Positions 16,159 through 25,329 of a stretch of 64,000 nucleotides of DNA are shown piece after piece. Positions within the stretch are counted from its first letter, which is position 1. Every line of letters starts with the position of its first letter. Source of the stretch: CAYGZQ01 sp964354375 [NCBI: uncultured Planctomycetota bacterium]. GTDB taxonomy: Bacteria; JAJVIF01; JAPKYR01. The notes under the pieces were generated by a model. The model had not been told where the DNA came from. It was given only the letters and a program-made list of their open reading frames with translations, and made no database searches. A program made the position numbers and the translations under genes. Location of the stretch: NCBI GenBank assembly GCA_964354375.1, contig CAYGZQ010000012.1, positions 12,768 to 76,767 on the forward strand, read 5' to 3'.

Positions 16159-17220
16159 ATGACTGCGCCTGAGATCATCGACCTGAGAAGCGACACGGTC
16201 ACCAGACCCACCCCCGCGATGCGCCGGGCGATGGCCACGTGCGAGGTGGGAGACGATGTTTTCGGGGACGATCCTACGGTGATCGAACTCGAAATGCTTG
16301 CGGCGCGGATGGTCGGGACCGAGGCGAGCCTATGGTGCCCGACAGGAACCATGGCCAACCAGGTCGCCATTGCCACCCACACGAGGCCGGGTCAGGAGGT
16401 TGTCGCGGGAGACTGGTCGCACGTGGTCAACTACGAACTCGGGGGGATCGCATGGAACTCCCTGTGCCAGCTCCACATGGTTTCCGACGAGAGCGGATGG
16501 CTATTGCCGGAGGACGTGGAGGAAGCCATCCGGGAGGAGACCATGCACACCCCCGGAACGGGCCTCCTCTGCCTCGAAATCACACACAACCGTCGCGGCG
16601 GACGCGTAATGCCCTTCGATGTTTTTGAGGCTTGCAGCAGCCTTGCGCGCAAAGTGAGTGTCCCCGTTCATCTGGACGGCGCGAGAATCTGGAATGCCTC
16701 GATCGCGTCGGGCGTTCCGGTGGCCGTGTACGCATCCTGTGTCGATTCGCTCATGTTCTGCCTTTCGAAAGGGCTGTCCAGTCCGGCCGGCAGCATGCTG
16801 TGCGGCAGGAGAGAATTCATCGACAAGGCACGGCGCATCAGGAAACGTATGGGCGGCGGACTGAGGCAGGCCGGGATTCTCGCCGCATGCGGCATAATCA
16901 GCCTGAACGAGATGATCGACAGGTTGGCGGACGATCATGTCGCTGCGAAGACGCTCGCCCGCAAAATCCGCGATTCCCGCGCCATGGAAATCGATCCCGA
17001 CGGCGTGCAGACCAACATCTGTATCTTCACTCTCCCCGACACCTTCGGCGGAACCAGCACGGATTTCGCCCGATGCGCCGGTCGGGAAGGACTTCTTGTC
17101 ACCTCGATGGGCAGGGAACTCGTGAGAATGGTGACTCACAAGGACTACGATTCCGGGTGGACGGATTCCGTGGTCGAGCGCACGAAGAGGGCCCTGGGGA
17201 AAGCCGAGGGCAGGGACTGA
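16159..17220 (+). CDS. ltaE: Low-specificity L-threonine aldolase
   Basis: A 353-residue PLP enzyme of fold type I that splits L-threonine or L-allo-threonine into glycine and acetaldehyde. The N-terminus IDLRSDTVTRPTPAMRRAM and the block EVGDDVFGDDPTV are diagnostic. PTGTMANQ binds the cofactor phosphate, VHLDGARIWNA holds the PLP Asp, and the Schiff-base lysine is in CLSKGLSSPAGS. GMRQ-like GGGLRQAGILAA is also typical. A TATAAT at 16120-16125 precedes the start. It stands alone, 123 bases after hslU with the palindrome between. Length matches the family. Confidence 0.94.
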   Translation: MTAPEIIDLRSDTVTRPTPAMRRAMATCEVGDDVFGDDPTVIELEMLAARMVGTEASLWCPTGTMANQVAIATHTRPGQEVVAGDWSHVVNYELGGIAWNSLCQLHMVSDESGWLLPEDVEEAIREETMHTPGTGLLCLEITHNRRGGRVMPFDVFEACSSLARKVSVPVHLDGARIWNASIASGVPVAVYASCVDSLMFCLSKGLSSPAGSMLCGRREFIDKARRIRKRMGGGLRQAGILAACGIISLNEMIDRLADDHVAAKTLARKIRDSRAMEIDPDGVQTNICIFTLPDTFGGTSTDFARCAGREGLLVTSMGRELVRMVTHKDYDSGWTDSVVERTKRALGKAEGRD

Positions 17221-17489
17221 TTTGGACCTGCGCAATTCGGAATCCCACAATTCCCCGGATGAAAGTGATTATGCAGGACAAACGTGCTGGACGAAACGGG
17301 CTCTTCCGATTACACTTTGAATCTCCCGGGCAAGGTTTGCAGGTCGTGGTCCCGAGAAGGAGATTCCCGAGAGGAGCCGACAGGTGCTCGGCCTCTGCTA
17401 TCAGTCCGAACGACCTCGGGCTGCCGTCAGGTGGAACAAGACGTGAAGGGAAGAAATCTCAGGTGATATCAAGTAGTTGAATAATCGGT

Positions 17490-19970
17490 TTGCTCTCTCC
17501 CGTCGTGCCGCGGAAACGAAAAAAACGTACGAAGCCTCAGCCCACCGCGCCCTTGATCAGCGAGGGCAAGCGGGAGCAGTTCGTCTTCCTGCCGCTTACG
17601 CTGCTGCTCGCCGCAGTAGCGTATTCCCTCACGATGTGCCCGACGGTCTACGTGGGTGACAGCGGCGAGCTCACAACCGCAGCTTACTTTCTCGGCATTC
17701 CCCATTCGCCGGGCTACCCGCTCTACTGTCTCCTGGGCTGGCTGTTTATACATGTACTATTTGTGGGCGATGCCGTTGTGCGGGTCGTGCTCCTGAAAGC
17801 CCTCTTCCTCATGGCCGCGGCGCTTGTGCTCTGGTCCATAGTCCGGCCGTTCACCCGACCCGTCCTCCGCATTCCCGCCCTGGTCGCCGTGTCCGCCGCG
17901 CTCTTCTTCCTCCTCTGGCCCCAACTCGAGAACCTCTTCGGACACCTGGCTTCGCAGGACATCGCGCTGAGACTCAACGAGATGAGCGCCGTCTTCGCGC
18001 TCGGCACCGTCCTGATCCTGTACCTCATCATCTATCACTTCACCCGGACCCCGTACCTCAGTTTCTCCATCAGCCTCGCCTACGCTTTCAGCCCCATCTT
18101 CTGGTCCCAGGCCGTCGTCGCCGAGGTCTATAGTCTCAATACGTTCCTTACGGCCCTCGCTCTGTATTTCCTCTGCCGCTGGCTCGAGAAACGGTCCGAC
18201 TTGTGGCTCTACCTGGCAAGCTTCACCATGGGCCTCGCATTGACGAACCACGAGCTGTCGTTCCTGCTGCTGCCGACGGGTCTCTACATGATGTTGCTCT
18301 TCGGACAGGACCTCAAGAAGCCCTTCCCGTATGGAGAAATAGTGTTGTGGGTCCCTCTGGCCGCCCTGTTCCTGCTCGGCATTCTATGGCCGTACCCGGG
18401 GCATTTCTACGTTTTCCTCCTTGCAGCCCTGGCAGTCCCCTCCGTAGGCCTGCTCCTCGGGTTTGGACTCAAAAAGCCCCTGATCTTCTGGGTCGTGCTG
18501 GCCGTTCTGTACTTGCTGCCCCTGGCCGTCTATCTCTACCTGCCGATACGCGCCGCCGCGCATCCCCCCCTGAACTGGGGAGACCCGGACACAATAGGCA
18601 AATTGTTCGAGACTGTCCTCAGACCCGCAGGCGCTCAGACCGCCCAGGGCAGTCAATGGGTGCACCTCAAGCATGCCCTATACCTGTGGACGGTCCAGTT
18701 CAGTCCCGTCGTGAGGACGGGAGGACTCGATTATCCCATCCCGATCATCTGGGCTTTCGGCATCTGGGGCATCTACAAGGGCCTCTCCACCGGCTGGCGA
18801 ATGGCAAGAGTATTCGCCCTCTTCATGTTCCTCAGTGTTGCCTCCATCCTGTTCATGTCCCGACCGACGCAGCAGGGACTAATGATTATCGGGGTTTACT
18901 ACCTCCCCGTTTTCCTTGTCTTCGCCGTATTCATGGCCACCGGCCTGCGCGAATGGCTGCAGCAGTTCCTCCAGGCTTTCGGTGAGAAAAGGCGTCCTGT
19001 CCTGCTCTTTCTTGTTATTCTGATTCTTGTTCTCATACCCATGAACCAGTTCGTGCAGAACAGTCGCGACGCCGACCGGTCCCACGATTACTATGCCCGG
19101 GACTACGAGACCACTCTCCTTGACTCCCTCCCCCCGAACACGATTTTCATTGTCAACTGGGACGACATCTTCACCCTCTGGTACCTGCAGAAAGTGGAGG
19201 GAATCCGACCCGACGTGATCCCGGTGCTCCCAAGCTTCCCCACCGGTTCAGAGGGTGATTTCTGGGGCGACTGGGTTTTCGATCAGCTTGCCGAAGAGCA
19301 TCCGGAGATCTTCGAGGGCGCCAGACTGAAGAGCTCGGTCTTCCTGACGCGCGAGAGCGCCCTGAACGCATTTGTCGTCGCCAATCTCCATAGCGACAGG
19401 GATGTATGCTTCTCGTTCTACGGTCTCGATTACAAGTTCGAGTCTCTCTCTTTCCACGTATACCCGCAGGGTCCCGTATATGTCGCCCAATGGGAGGAGT
19501 TCGATCTCCTGGATCTCCTCGAAGCCGAGCAGGCCTGGGTTCGGACCCTCAAGGAAATCAGGAATGTCTATACGTACCGGAAGCACATGATGGAGGAAGA
19601 GGATTTCGTAATCTTCCGGCTGTCGGACAACCTTCTCAAATGCGGACAACTGGCGCTGAACCTGGAGAAGAAAAAGAAGGCAACATGGTTCCTTGAGCAG
19701 GCGATCAGAGTCGACGGCGGCAACGTGCAGGCGATTTTCCTTCTGGCGCATCTGAAAGGGCAGGACGGCCTGTATGTGGAGGCGCGCGACCTTCTGCTCG
19801 AAGCGGCGGAGATCGATCCCCGGAATCCCGAGACCTACCTTGAGCTCGCCACACTCTACCAGACGCTCGGGCAGAAGGACCTTGCCATCCAGGCCCTGGA
19901 GAGTGTTCTCAGGCTCGACCCGTACCATCCCGACGCTCGCGCAATGCTGGAGAAACTCAAGGGCAAGTGA
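17490..19970 (+). CDS. DUF2723 (TMEM260-type) membrane protein with C-terminal TPRs
   Basis: An 826-residue polytopic protein. The N-terminal 500 residues hold about ten membrane helices with the DUF2723 signature MCPTVYVGDSGELTTAAY, then HSPGYPLYCLLG and AEVYSLN. This is a GT-C-like fold; the animal member TMEM260 is reported as a protein O-mannosyltransferase, so a lipid-linked sugar donor and an extracytoplasmic acceptor protein are plausible. A soluble domain follows, and TPRs occupy about residues 690-826 (DPRNPETYLELATLYQTLGQ). The start is uncertain: TTG 17490 or GTG 17505, neither with a clear ribosome site; I give the longer. It sits directly upstream of four tandem PKD lipoproteins and is a paralogue of 32126-34717. 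Confidence 0.82.
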   Translation: MLSPVVPRKRKKRTKPQPTAPLISEGKREQFVFLPLTLLLAAVAYSLTMCPTVYVGDSGELTTAAYFLGIPHSPGYPLYCLLGWLFIHVLFVGDAVVRVVLLKALFLMAAALVLWSIVRPFTRPVLRIPALVAVSAALFFLLWPQLENLFGHLASQDIALRLNEMSAVFALGTVLILYLIIYHFTRTPYLSFSISLAYAFSPIFWSQAVVAEVYSLNTFLTALALYFLCRWLEKRSDLWLYLASFTMGLALTNHELSFLLLPTGLYMMLLFGQDLKKPFPYGEIVLWVPLAALFLLGILWPYPGHFYVFLLAALAVPSVGLLLGFGLKKPLIFWVVLAVLYLLPLAVYLYLPIRAAAHPPLNWGDPDTIGKLFETVLRPAGAQTAQGSQWVHLKHALYLWTVQFSPVVRTGGLDYPIPIIWAFGIWGIYKGLSTGWRMARVFALFMFLSVASILFMSRPTQQGLMIIGVYYLPVFLVFAVFMATGLREWLQQFLQAFGEKRRPVLLFLVILILVLIPMNQFVQNSRDADRSHDYYARDYETTLLDSLPPNTIFIVNWDDIFTLWYLQKVEGIRPDVIPVLPSFPTGSEGDFWGDWVFDQLAEEHPEIFEGARLKSSVFLTRESALNAFVVANLHSDRDVCFSFYGLDYKFESLSFHVYPQGPVYVAQWEEFDLLDLLEAEQAWVRTLKEIRNVYTYRKHMMEEEDFVIFRLSDNLLKCGQLALNLEKKKKATWFLEQAIRVDGGNVQAIFLLAHLKGQDGLYVEARDLLLEAAEIDPRNPETYLELATLYQTLGQKDLAIQALESVLRLDPYHPDARAMLEKLKGK

Positions 19971-19976
19971 CCGCCC

Positions 19977-20006
19977 TTGACAAGACCGATCATATTGTCT
20001 TATATT
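19977..20006 (+). promoter_or_regulatory. Promoter of the tandem PKD-propeller lipoprotein cluster
   Basis: Consensus TTGACA (19977-19982), 18-bp spacer, TATATT (20001-20006). The leader to ATG 20179 is about 165 bases and holds a hairpin at 20126-20157 (GGTCT/AGACC outside CAATG/CATTG) just before AGGAGG at 20167. Confidence 0.7.
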
Positions 20007-20178
20007 TATCGCAGTTCCTCGCAAAGAAGACTGCGGATTCAGGGATACCGCCGCTTCTTCAAACAGCCGTTCTTACATCGCTGACGCAGGAGGTTAGGAT
20101 CGGATTCGTGTTTTTGGATTTACAAGGTCTGAGAACAATGCAACCATTGCAGAGACCGATCTGCAGAGGAGGCCTTAA

Positions 20179-21792
20179 ATGAAATTCCGTCTCGTCGATG
20201 TCCTTCTGATCCTCGCGCTGATAACGCTCCCGATCGTCGGCATTCCCCAGGCATGCGGGGGCCACGGCCCGATCGCGCCGGGTTCGCCGGGCGACAAGCC
20301 GCCCGCCGACAATCACGCCCCGATCCCGGTCATCAAGGTCCTTTCAGCCACTGAAGGACCCAGCCCGTTGATCGCAAAGCTCGATGCCGTCGATTCCTCC
20401 GACCCCGACGGCGATACGATCAGGTTCATGTGGCTTTTCTCCGACGGAGAATCCGCCGAGACTTCTTATGTCGAGCACAAGTTCACGGGAGGCGGAAGGT
20501 TCGAGGCCCAGCTTGTCGTGACCGACAAATGGGGGGTCGCGACCACTTCCGAACCCGTCGAATTCCTGGGTTACGGACTCGCGAGCTCCGCGTGGCCGAA
20601 ATTCGCTCATGACGAGCGCAACAGCGGAGTCTCTCCGAATCCCGGCCCGATGATGGACCTCGAAAGAGCCGACCAGGGAGGGGCTTTCCCGCGCTACTGG
20701 CGCAGCGGCAACCAGGAATTCGCGGTCACCGCCGTCTGCGTGGGATATGACGGCATGGTCGTGTACGCGCAGGGTCCGTGGCTCAGGGCACGCACTCCTG
20801 ACGGCATGACGTTATGGGATACCGACCTGGGCTCGACCATCTGCGCGTGGCCCGCGATCGCAGATGACGGCAGTATCATCACGGCAACAGACGACGGCAA
20901 GGTTCATCGTCTGGATTCCGACGGCGGGATTATCTGGACGACCGACCTGCAGGCGCTTACGGGTGTTTGGGTACTGCCGAACACCGCCATCAACATTGGC
21001 GGGAACCGGACGATATACGTCGGAGCCTGGTCGCTGACCGCCTTGCCCCCGGGTTACACATATATCGGAGTCTTGTTTGCTTTGGCGTTCGACGGCTCGC
21101 TCCTCTGGAACAAGCCCGTTCCGGCTCCGACCGGCGACTCCAGCAGGCCCCTGATCCCTGCTATCACTCCGGACGGCAATATCGTCCTCAACGGTGAAAC
21201 CGGAGCAATGTTCACGCCGGACGGCACTCAGGTCGCCACCTTCGAACTCAATCTTGACGGTTCCCCATCCATTCTCGGACCGCCCTCCGTCAGCGAAGAC
21301 GGTCTTATCGCCTTCACTCACGGACAGCTCCCTCTGTTCACGCCCGACGGCACGTTCGTAATGGAAATCATGGGCGATTACGTTGACGGCAGCTACGACG
21401 GCAGCTGGCAGGCCGGATACGTACAGGCGCCGGTCTGGGATGAATCGTCCATAAGCCAGGTCCAGTCCGTCGGCACGGATACTTCCACGCCGTATCTCGC
21501 TACAGGCTCCGAAGGGGGGTCAATCCAGAAAGTCCGGCTCCCCAGCAGCATGACCTCTTCACCATATTTCGCGGGGGTTACGCAGGACTCGCTCGGCAGA
21601 ATGTACGTTTCCTGCAAGGGTCTGCACGCTGTGAGCGACGTCAGCATGTTGAGCGTATTCCCTCATGTGCAGCGTCGCTACAGTCTGTGGACTTACGAGC
21701 GCCCGACAACCTTCATGACCGCGCCGGTCATCGGCGAAGACCGCTGGATGTATCTCGGCTACGGCAGGGACATAATGGCATTAGGAGACTGA
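20179..21792 (+). CDS. PKD plus PQQ-like propeller lipoprotein, tandem copy 1
   Basis: A 537-residue protein. The signal peptide ends at Cys26 (IPQAC), a lipobox with an unusual Gln at -2 seen in all four tandem copies. A PKD domain (about 45-125) has SSDPDGDTIRFMWLFSDG and KWGVATT. It is followed by SAWPKFAHDERNSGVSPNPG, the usual entry strand of PQQ-type propellers, and repeats such as AIADDGSIITATDDGKVHRL. The C-terminus VIGEDRWMYLGYGRDIMALG is shared by all copies. It should be an outer-surface or periplasmic lipoprotein; ligand unknown. AGGAGG lies 6 bases before ATG 20179. It is the first gene after the promoter at 19977 and probably leads an operon. Confidence 0.88.
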   Translation: MKFRLVDVLLILALITLPIVGIPQACGGHGPIAPGSPGDKPPADNHAPIPVIKVLSATEGPSPLIAKLDAVDSSDPDGDTIRFMWLFSDGESAETSYVEHKFTGGGRFEAQLVVTDKWGVATTSEPVEFLGYGLASSAWPKFAHDERNSGVSPNPGPMMDLERADQGGAFPRYWRSGNQEFAVTAVCVGYDGMVVYAQGPWLRARTPDGMTLWDTDLGSTICAWPAIADDGSIITATDDGKVHRLDSDGGIIWTTDLQALTGVWVLPNTAINIGGNRTIYVGAWSLTALPPGYTYIGVLFALAFDGSLLWNKPVPAPTGDSSRPLIPAITPDGNIVLNGETGAMFTPDGTQVATFELNLDGSPSILGPPSVSEDGLIAFTHGQLPLFTPDGTFVMEIMGDYVDGSYDGSWQAGYVQAPVWDESSISQVQSVGTDTSTPYLATGSEGGSIQKVRLPSSMTSSPYFAGVTQDSLGRMYVSCKGLHAVSDVSMLSVFPHVQRRYSLWTYERPTTFMTAPVIGEDRWMYLGYGRDIMALGD

Positions 21793-21884
21793 GTAGCCGC
21801 AAAATATTTCTTGTGTTACAGTTGGCGGGTCGGACAGACTGTCGACTGAATGTGTCGGCCGGCTTCGTGCATTGGGTCAAGGGG

Positions 21885-23537
21885 ATGCGCACACGCCTCA
21901 TTGATGTTGCCCTAATCCTCGCGATTCTGGCCCTGCCATTTCTGGGAGCGCTTCAGGCGTGCGGCGGGGGATCGTCCGACTCTCCCAATATCCCGCCCCC
22001 GACGAATCGGGCACCCGTAGCGGTCCTGTCCCACACTGGCCCCGACGAGGGTCCCACTCCCCTGATGGTCAAGCTCAACGCCTCCGGATCGTACGACCCG
22101 GACGGAGACAAGATAACGTTCCTGTGGCTCTTCTCCGACGGCACAACCGCGGAAGGCCCCGTTGTCGAGCACGAATTCACGACCGGCGGACGTCACAGCG
22201 TGCGTCTGACGGTTACCGACAAGTGGGGAGTCGCCGATGATGAAGGCCCGATCGACTTCCTGAGCTTCGGCCTCGCGAACTCCGCATGGCCGAAATACGC
22301 CCACGATGAGCGGAACAGCGGAGTGTCGCAGAACACCGGGCCCATGATGGACCTCGCCGATGCCGACACCGGCGGGGCATTCCCGCGATACTGGCGCGGA
22401 GGGTCCGAGGGCGACATCATCAGGGCCATATGCGTCGGCTACGATGGGGTCGTAGTCTACACGCAGGGACGGTGGCTCAGAGCGCGCACGGCGTCAGGCG
22501 ATTTTCTCTGGGACCTTCAGGCGGAATCGGTGATAACCGCATGGCCGGCGATCGCGTATGACGGCTCGATAATCGTCGGGACAAAAGCCGGCTGGGTGCA
22601 CAAGGTGAGTCCCGACGGCGTCCCGCTCTGGAGCGTCGACCTGAGAAACTCGGTAAATCCTTACATAAGGCTTCTCACTGCAATCAACATCGATTTCAAC
22701 GCGAATATCTATTTGTGCGGGATGCATCCGTACGAGGGGAATGCCGGCTATTCTCCCTATGAGTGCGCGCTCGTCAAGCTCTCATTCGACGGTGACTTCC
22801 TGTGGCAGAGACAGATCCCAAAAACCTCGTCCAGCGTGTACATGCTGGGGGCGGCACCCGCGATCCTGCCCAACGGGAATGTCGTCGTCAACGGATTCCA
22901 GGGAGCCATTTTCACTCCGGAAGGCGACCTGGTCGCGGAGATCATGTATCCGCCGGCTGAATCCGGGACGAAATACAGAGTCCCGCTGGGTCCGCCGTCG
23001 GTGGGACCCGACGGCAGCATCGTGTTCTCACACTTGCGCGCGCCGCTGTTCACGGATAGCGGAGCGTATGTCCTCAACTTGCTCGGGCCGGAGATCAACC
23101 TCTGGGATACCTCGTCATACGGCGCAGGCTATGTGCAGGCCCCTGTCTTGAGCCCGGACGGCGTGACTCTCCTCGAGCGGAAGAATGGGAACGACAATCA
23201 GGGCGCAAGGGGATTTTACCTGCTCACGCGCTCGAGCTATGGCGGACTCGCGCGTACCCGCCTCATAACCTTCCCTACATATGAAAATCCGATGCCCAAT
23301 TACAATAATTGTGTCGCGGGCGCAGCCGAGGATCGCGTCGGGCGAATCTACGCATCCTGCCTGGGTCTCAGAGCATTCAGCCCCGTCAGCGCAGCGAGCA
23401 TTTACCCCTTCGTCGCGAATCGGTACAGCATGTGGTCTTACTTACGTCCCTCGGGCACCATGACGCCGCCTGTGATCGGCGACGACAACTGGCTTTACGT
23501 CGGCTACGGAAACGACATTCTCGCGATCGGCGACTAG
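21885..23537 (+). CDS. PKD plus PQQ-like propeller lipoprotein, tandem copy 2
   Basis: A 550-residue paralogue of its neighbours. The start ATG 21885 (MRTRLIDVALILAILALP) is fixed by alignment with the other three; the lipobox Cys is again residue 26 (ALQAC). The PKD domain carries GSYDPDGDKITFLWLFSDG and DKWGVADDEG; the propeller begins SAWPKYAHDERNSGVSQNTG and ends VIGDDNWLYVGYGNDILAIG. A four-residue AAGG-type SD overlaps the start (AAGGGG directly before ATG), which is poor spacing and may mean coupling to the copy 1 message. Copy 3 starts only 6 bases after its stop. Confidence 0.87.
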   Translation: MRTRLIDVALILAILALPFLGALQACGGGSSDSPNIPPPTNRAPVAVLSHTGPDEGPTPLMVKLNASGSYDPDGDKITFLWLFSDGTTAEGPVVEHEFTTGGRHSVRLTVTDKWGVADDEGPIDFLSFGLANSAWPKYAHDERNSGVSQNTGPMMDLADADTGGAFPRYWRGGSEGDIIRAICVGYDGVVVYTQGRWLRARTASGDFLWDLQAESVITAWPAIAYDGSIIVGTKAGWVHKVSPDGVPLWSVDLRNSVNPYIRLLTAINIDFNANIYLCGMHPYEGNAGYSPYECALVKLSFDGDFLWQRQIPKTSSSVYMLGAAPAILPNGNVVVNGFQGAIFTPEGDLVAEIMYPPAESGTKYRVPLGPPSVGPDGSIVFSHLRAPLFTDSGAYVLNLLGPEINLWDTSSYGAGYVQAPVLSPDGVTLLERKNGNDNQGARGFYLLTRSSYGGLARTRLITFPTYENPMPNYNNCVAGAAEDRVGRIYASCLGLRAFSPVSAASIYPFVANRYSMWSYLRPSGTMTPPVIGDDNWLYVGYGNDILAIGD

Positions 23538-23543
23538 AAAAGA

Positions 23544-25211
23544 ATGTACCGCAGAATTGTCGACATAATCCTCATCCTGACCATCATGACGATTCCGTCG
23601 CTGGGAATCCTGCAGGCGTGCGGCGGCGACGGTCCCACTGTCCCGCATTCCCCGTCAAATCAGCCACCGAAGGACAACCATCCGCCCGTTGCGGTGCTCA
23701 AGGTCGTCTCCGGGCTGGAGGGTCCCACGCCCTTCACGGCCAGGCTCGATGCATCCGACTCGTCGGACCCCGACGGCGACGATCTCGAATTTCTGTGGGT
23801 GTTCTCGGACGGCACGAATGATACCGGCGCGACGGTTGAGCATGTGTTCGAGCAAAGCGGACGGCAGAACGTTCGCCTGATGGTCACGGACGAATGGGGA
23901 CTTGTCGACGACGAGGGTCCGGTGGATTTTCTCTGTTACGGTCTCGCCAATTCGGCATGGCCGAAGTTCGCTCACGATCAGCGCAACAGCGGGCTTTCCG
24001 AGAACCTCGGACCTATGATGGATCTCGGGCACAGCTCGGAAGGTCTCGGCTTCCCGAGATTCTGGCGCACGGCGCAAGGCAATGACAACGTCAACGCGGT
24101 GTGCGTGAGCTACGACGGTGTCGTCATCTATACGCAGGGTTCCTTCCTGAAGGCCTATACCGCCGAGGGACTCGAACTCTGGACAATCGAGCCGGGATCC
24201 GAGATCACAACCTGGCCCGCGATCGCGTGGGACGGCAGCATCGTGCTGGGGACGGTGGACGGATGGGTGCATCGAGTGAGCTCCGACGGCGAGATTCTCT
24301 GGAGCCTTGATCTCAGCGGTCTCACGGGACGGACAGTGAGGCTGGAGACCGGGGTGAATATCGACGGGACGCCCCGAATCTATCTATGCGGCGACCTGCT
24401 GGATTACAGCGGCAGCGTCATGGGCGCGATGATCTTCGGCGTCTCCATGGATGGGGTTCTTCAGTGGTCCAGGATTCTGGCGGAGTACTCTCAGGAGGCT
24501 CCTCGTAATGACTGCGTGATGTCGCCTGCGATTCTCCCGAACGGAAATATTGTCGTCAACACGCGTCGCGGCGCAATCTACACGCCGGAAGGCGATCTGG
24601 TAAGAGAGCTCGAGTATTCAATGGACTGGTGGGAGCCGTTTGATCCTCTCTTCGGGCCGCCGACGGTGAGTCCGGACGGGCTTATCATGTTTTCTCATGC
24701 GCGCGGTCCGGTGTTCACGCAGGAAGGTGCCTTCGTCTTTGAAGCGTTTGGCAAGAGCGCTAACCTCTCGTTCCATGAAGATTACACTCCCGGCTATATC
24801 CAGGCTCCGGTATGGGGCGTGGACGGCACGAGTCTCGCCTTCTACAAAGTCGATTCGACCACCAACTGGCCCTGCGGCTACTACCTGTTCACCCGTTCAG
24901 ATTATGGGGGCATGGCATGGGTGCCGCTTGCGGGAGGGAGCGGACCAACGGACATTTCCTCCTATCAGATCGCGGGCGCTGCGGAGGACAGGCTCGGGCG
25001 CCTTTATGTATCCTGCCTCGGCCTTCACACAATCAGCCCGGTAAGCTCTGCAAGCGTTTACCCGACCCTCACGCGCCGCTACAGCATGTGGACCTATCGT
25101 CGAACCGAGTATCCCTATTCCCCGCCGGTCCACATGTCCGCGCCGGTGATCGGCGACGACGGCTGGCTGTACGTGGGCTACGGCTCGGACATACTTGCGA
25201 TCGGAGATTAA
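23544..25211 (+). CDS. PKD plus PQQ-like propeller lipoprotein, tandem copy 3
   Basis: A 555-residue paralogue. N-terminus MYRRIVDIILILTIMTIP with lipobox Cys26 (ILQAC). PKD domain with SSDPDGDDLEFLWVFSDG; here the usual DKWG becomes TDEWGLVDDEG. Propeller from SAWPKFAHDQRNSGLSENLG to VIGDDGWLYVGYGSDILAIG. The gap to copy 2 is 6 bases, with no promoter or clear ribosome site between, so translation is probably coupled. The middle of the propeller is the least conserved part among the four copies, which suggests that the exposed face has diverged. Confidence 0.87.
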   Translation: MYRRIVDIILILTIMTIPSLGILQACGGDGPTVPHSPSNQPPKDNHPPVAVLKVVSGLEGPTPFTARLDASDSSDPDGDDLEFLWVFSDGTNDTGATVEHVFEQSGRQNVRLMVTDEWGLVDDEGPVDFLCYGLANSAWPKFAHDQRNSGLSENLGPMMDLGHSSEGLGFPRFWRTAQGNDNVNAVCVSYDGVVIYTQGSFLKAYTAEGLELWTIEPGSEITTWPAIAWDGSIVLGTVDGWVHRVSSDGEILWSLDLSGLTGRTVRLETGVNIDGTPRIYLCGDLLDYSGSVMGAMIFGVSMDGVLQWSRILAEYSQEAPRNDCVMSPAILPNGNIVVNTRRGAIYTPEGDLVRELEYSMDWWEPFDPLFGPPTVSPDGLIMFSHARGPVFTQEGAFVFEAFGKSANLSFHEDYTPGYIQAPVWGVDGTSLAFYKVDSTTNWPCGYYLFTRSDYGGMAWVPLAGGSGPTDISSYQIAGAAEDRLGRLYVSCLGLHTISPVSSASVYPTLTRRYSMWTYRRTEYPYSPPVHMSAPVIGDDGWLYVGYGSDILAIGD

Positions 25212-25329
25212 CGGCGAACCTTTTCCGCGTCGGCTTTAACTTCGATTCTCCCTGTCCTGTGGTAGAATTATGTAAGTAGCTAAACATATCAACCGGCGCG
25301 TCGCTGCGCGCGGGTTGGGAGGTACGAGG

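Noticed and set aside
17221-17489. Possible small genes in the 269-base gap before the first DUF2723 gene
   Set aside because: Frames are open but have no conserved motif or ribosome site; I see no RNA structure there either.
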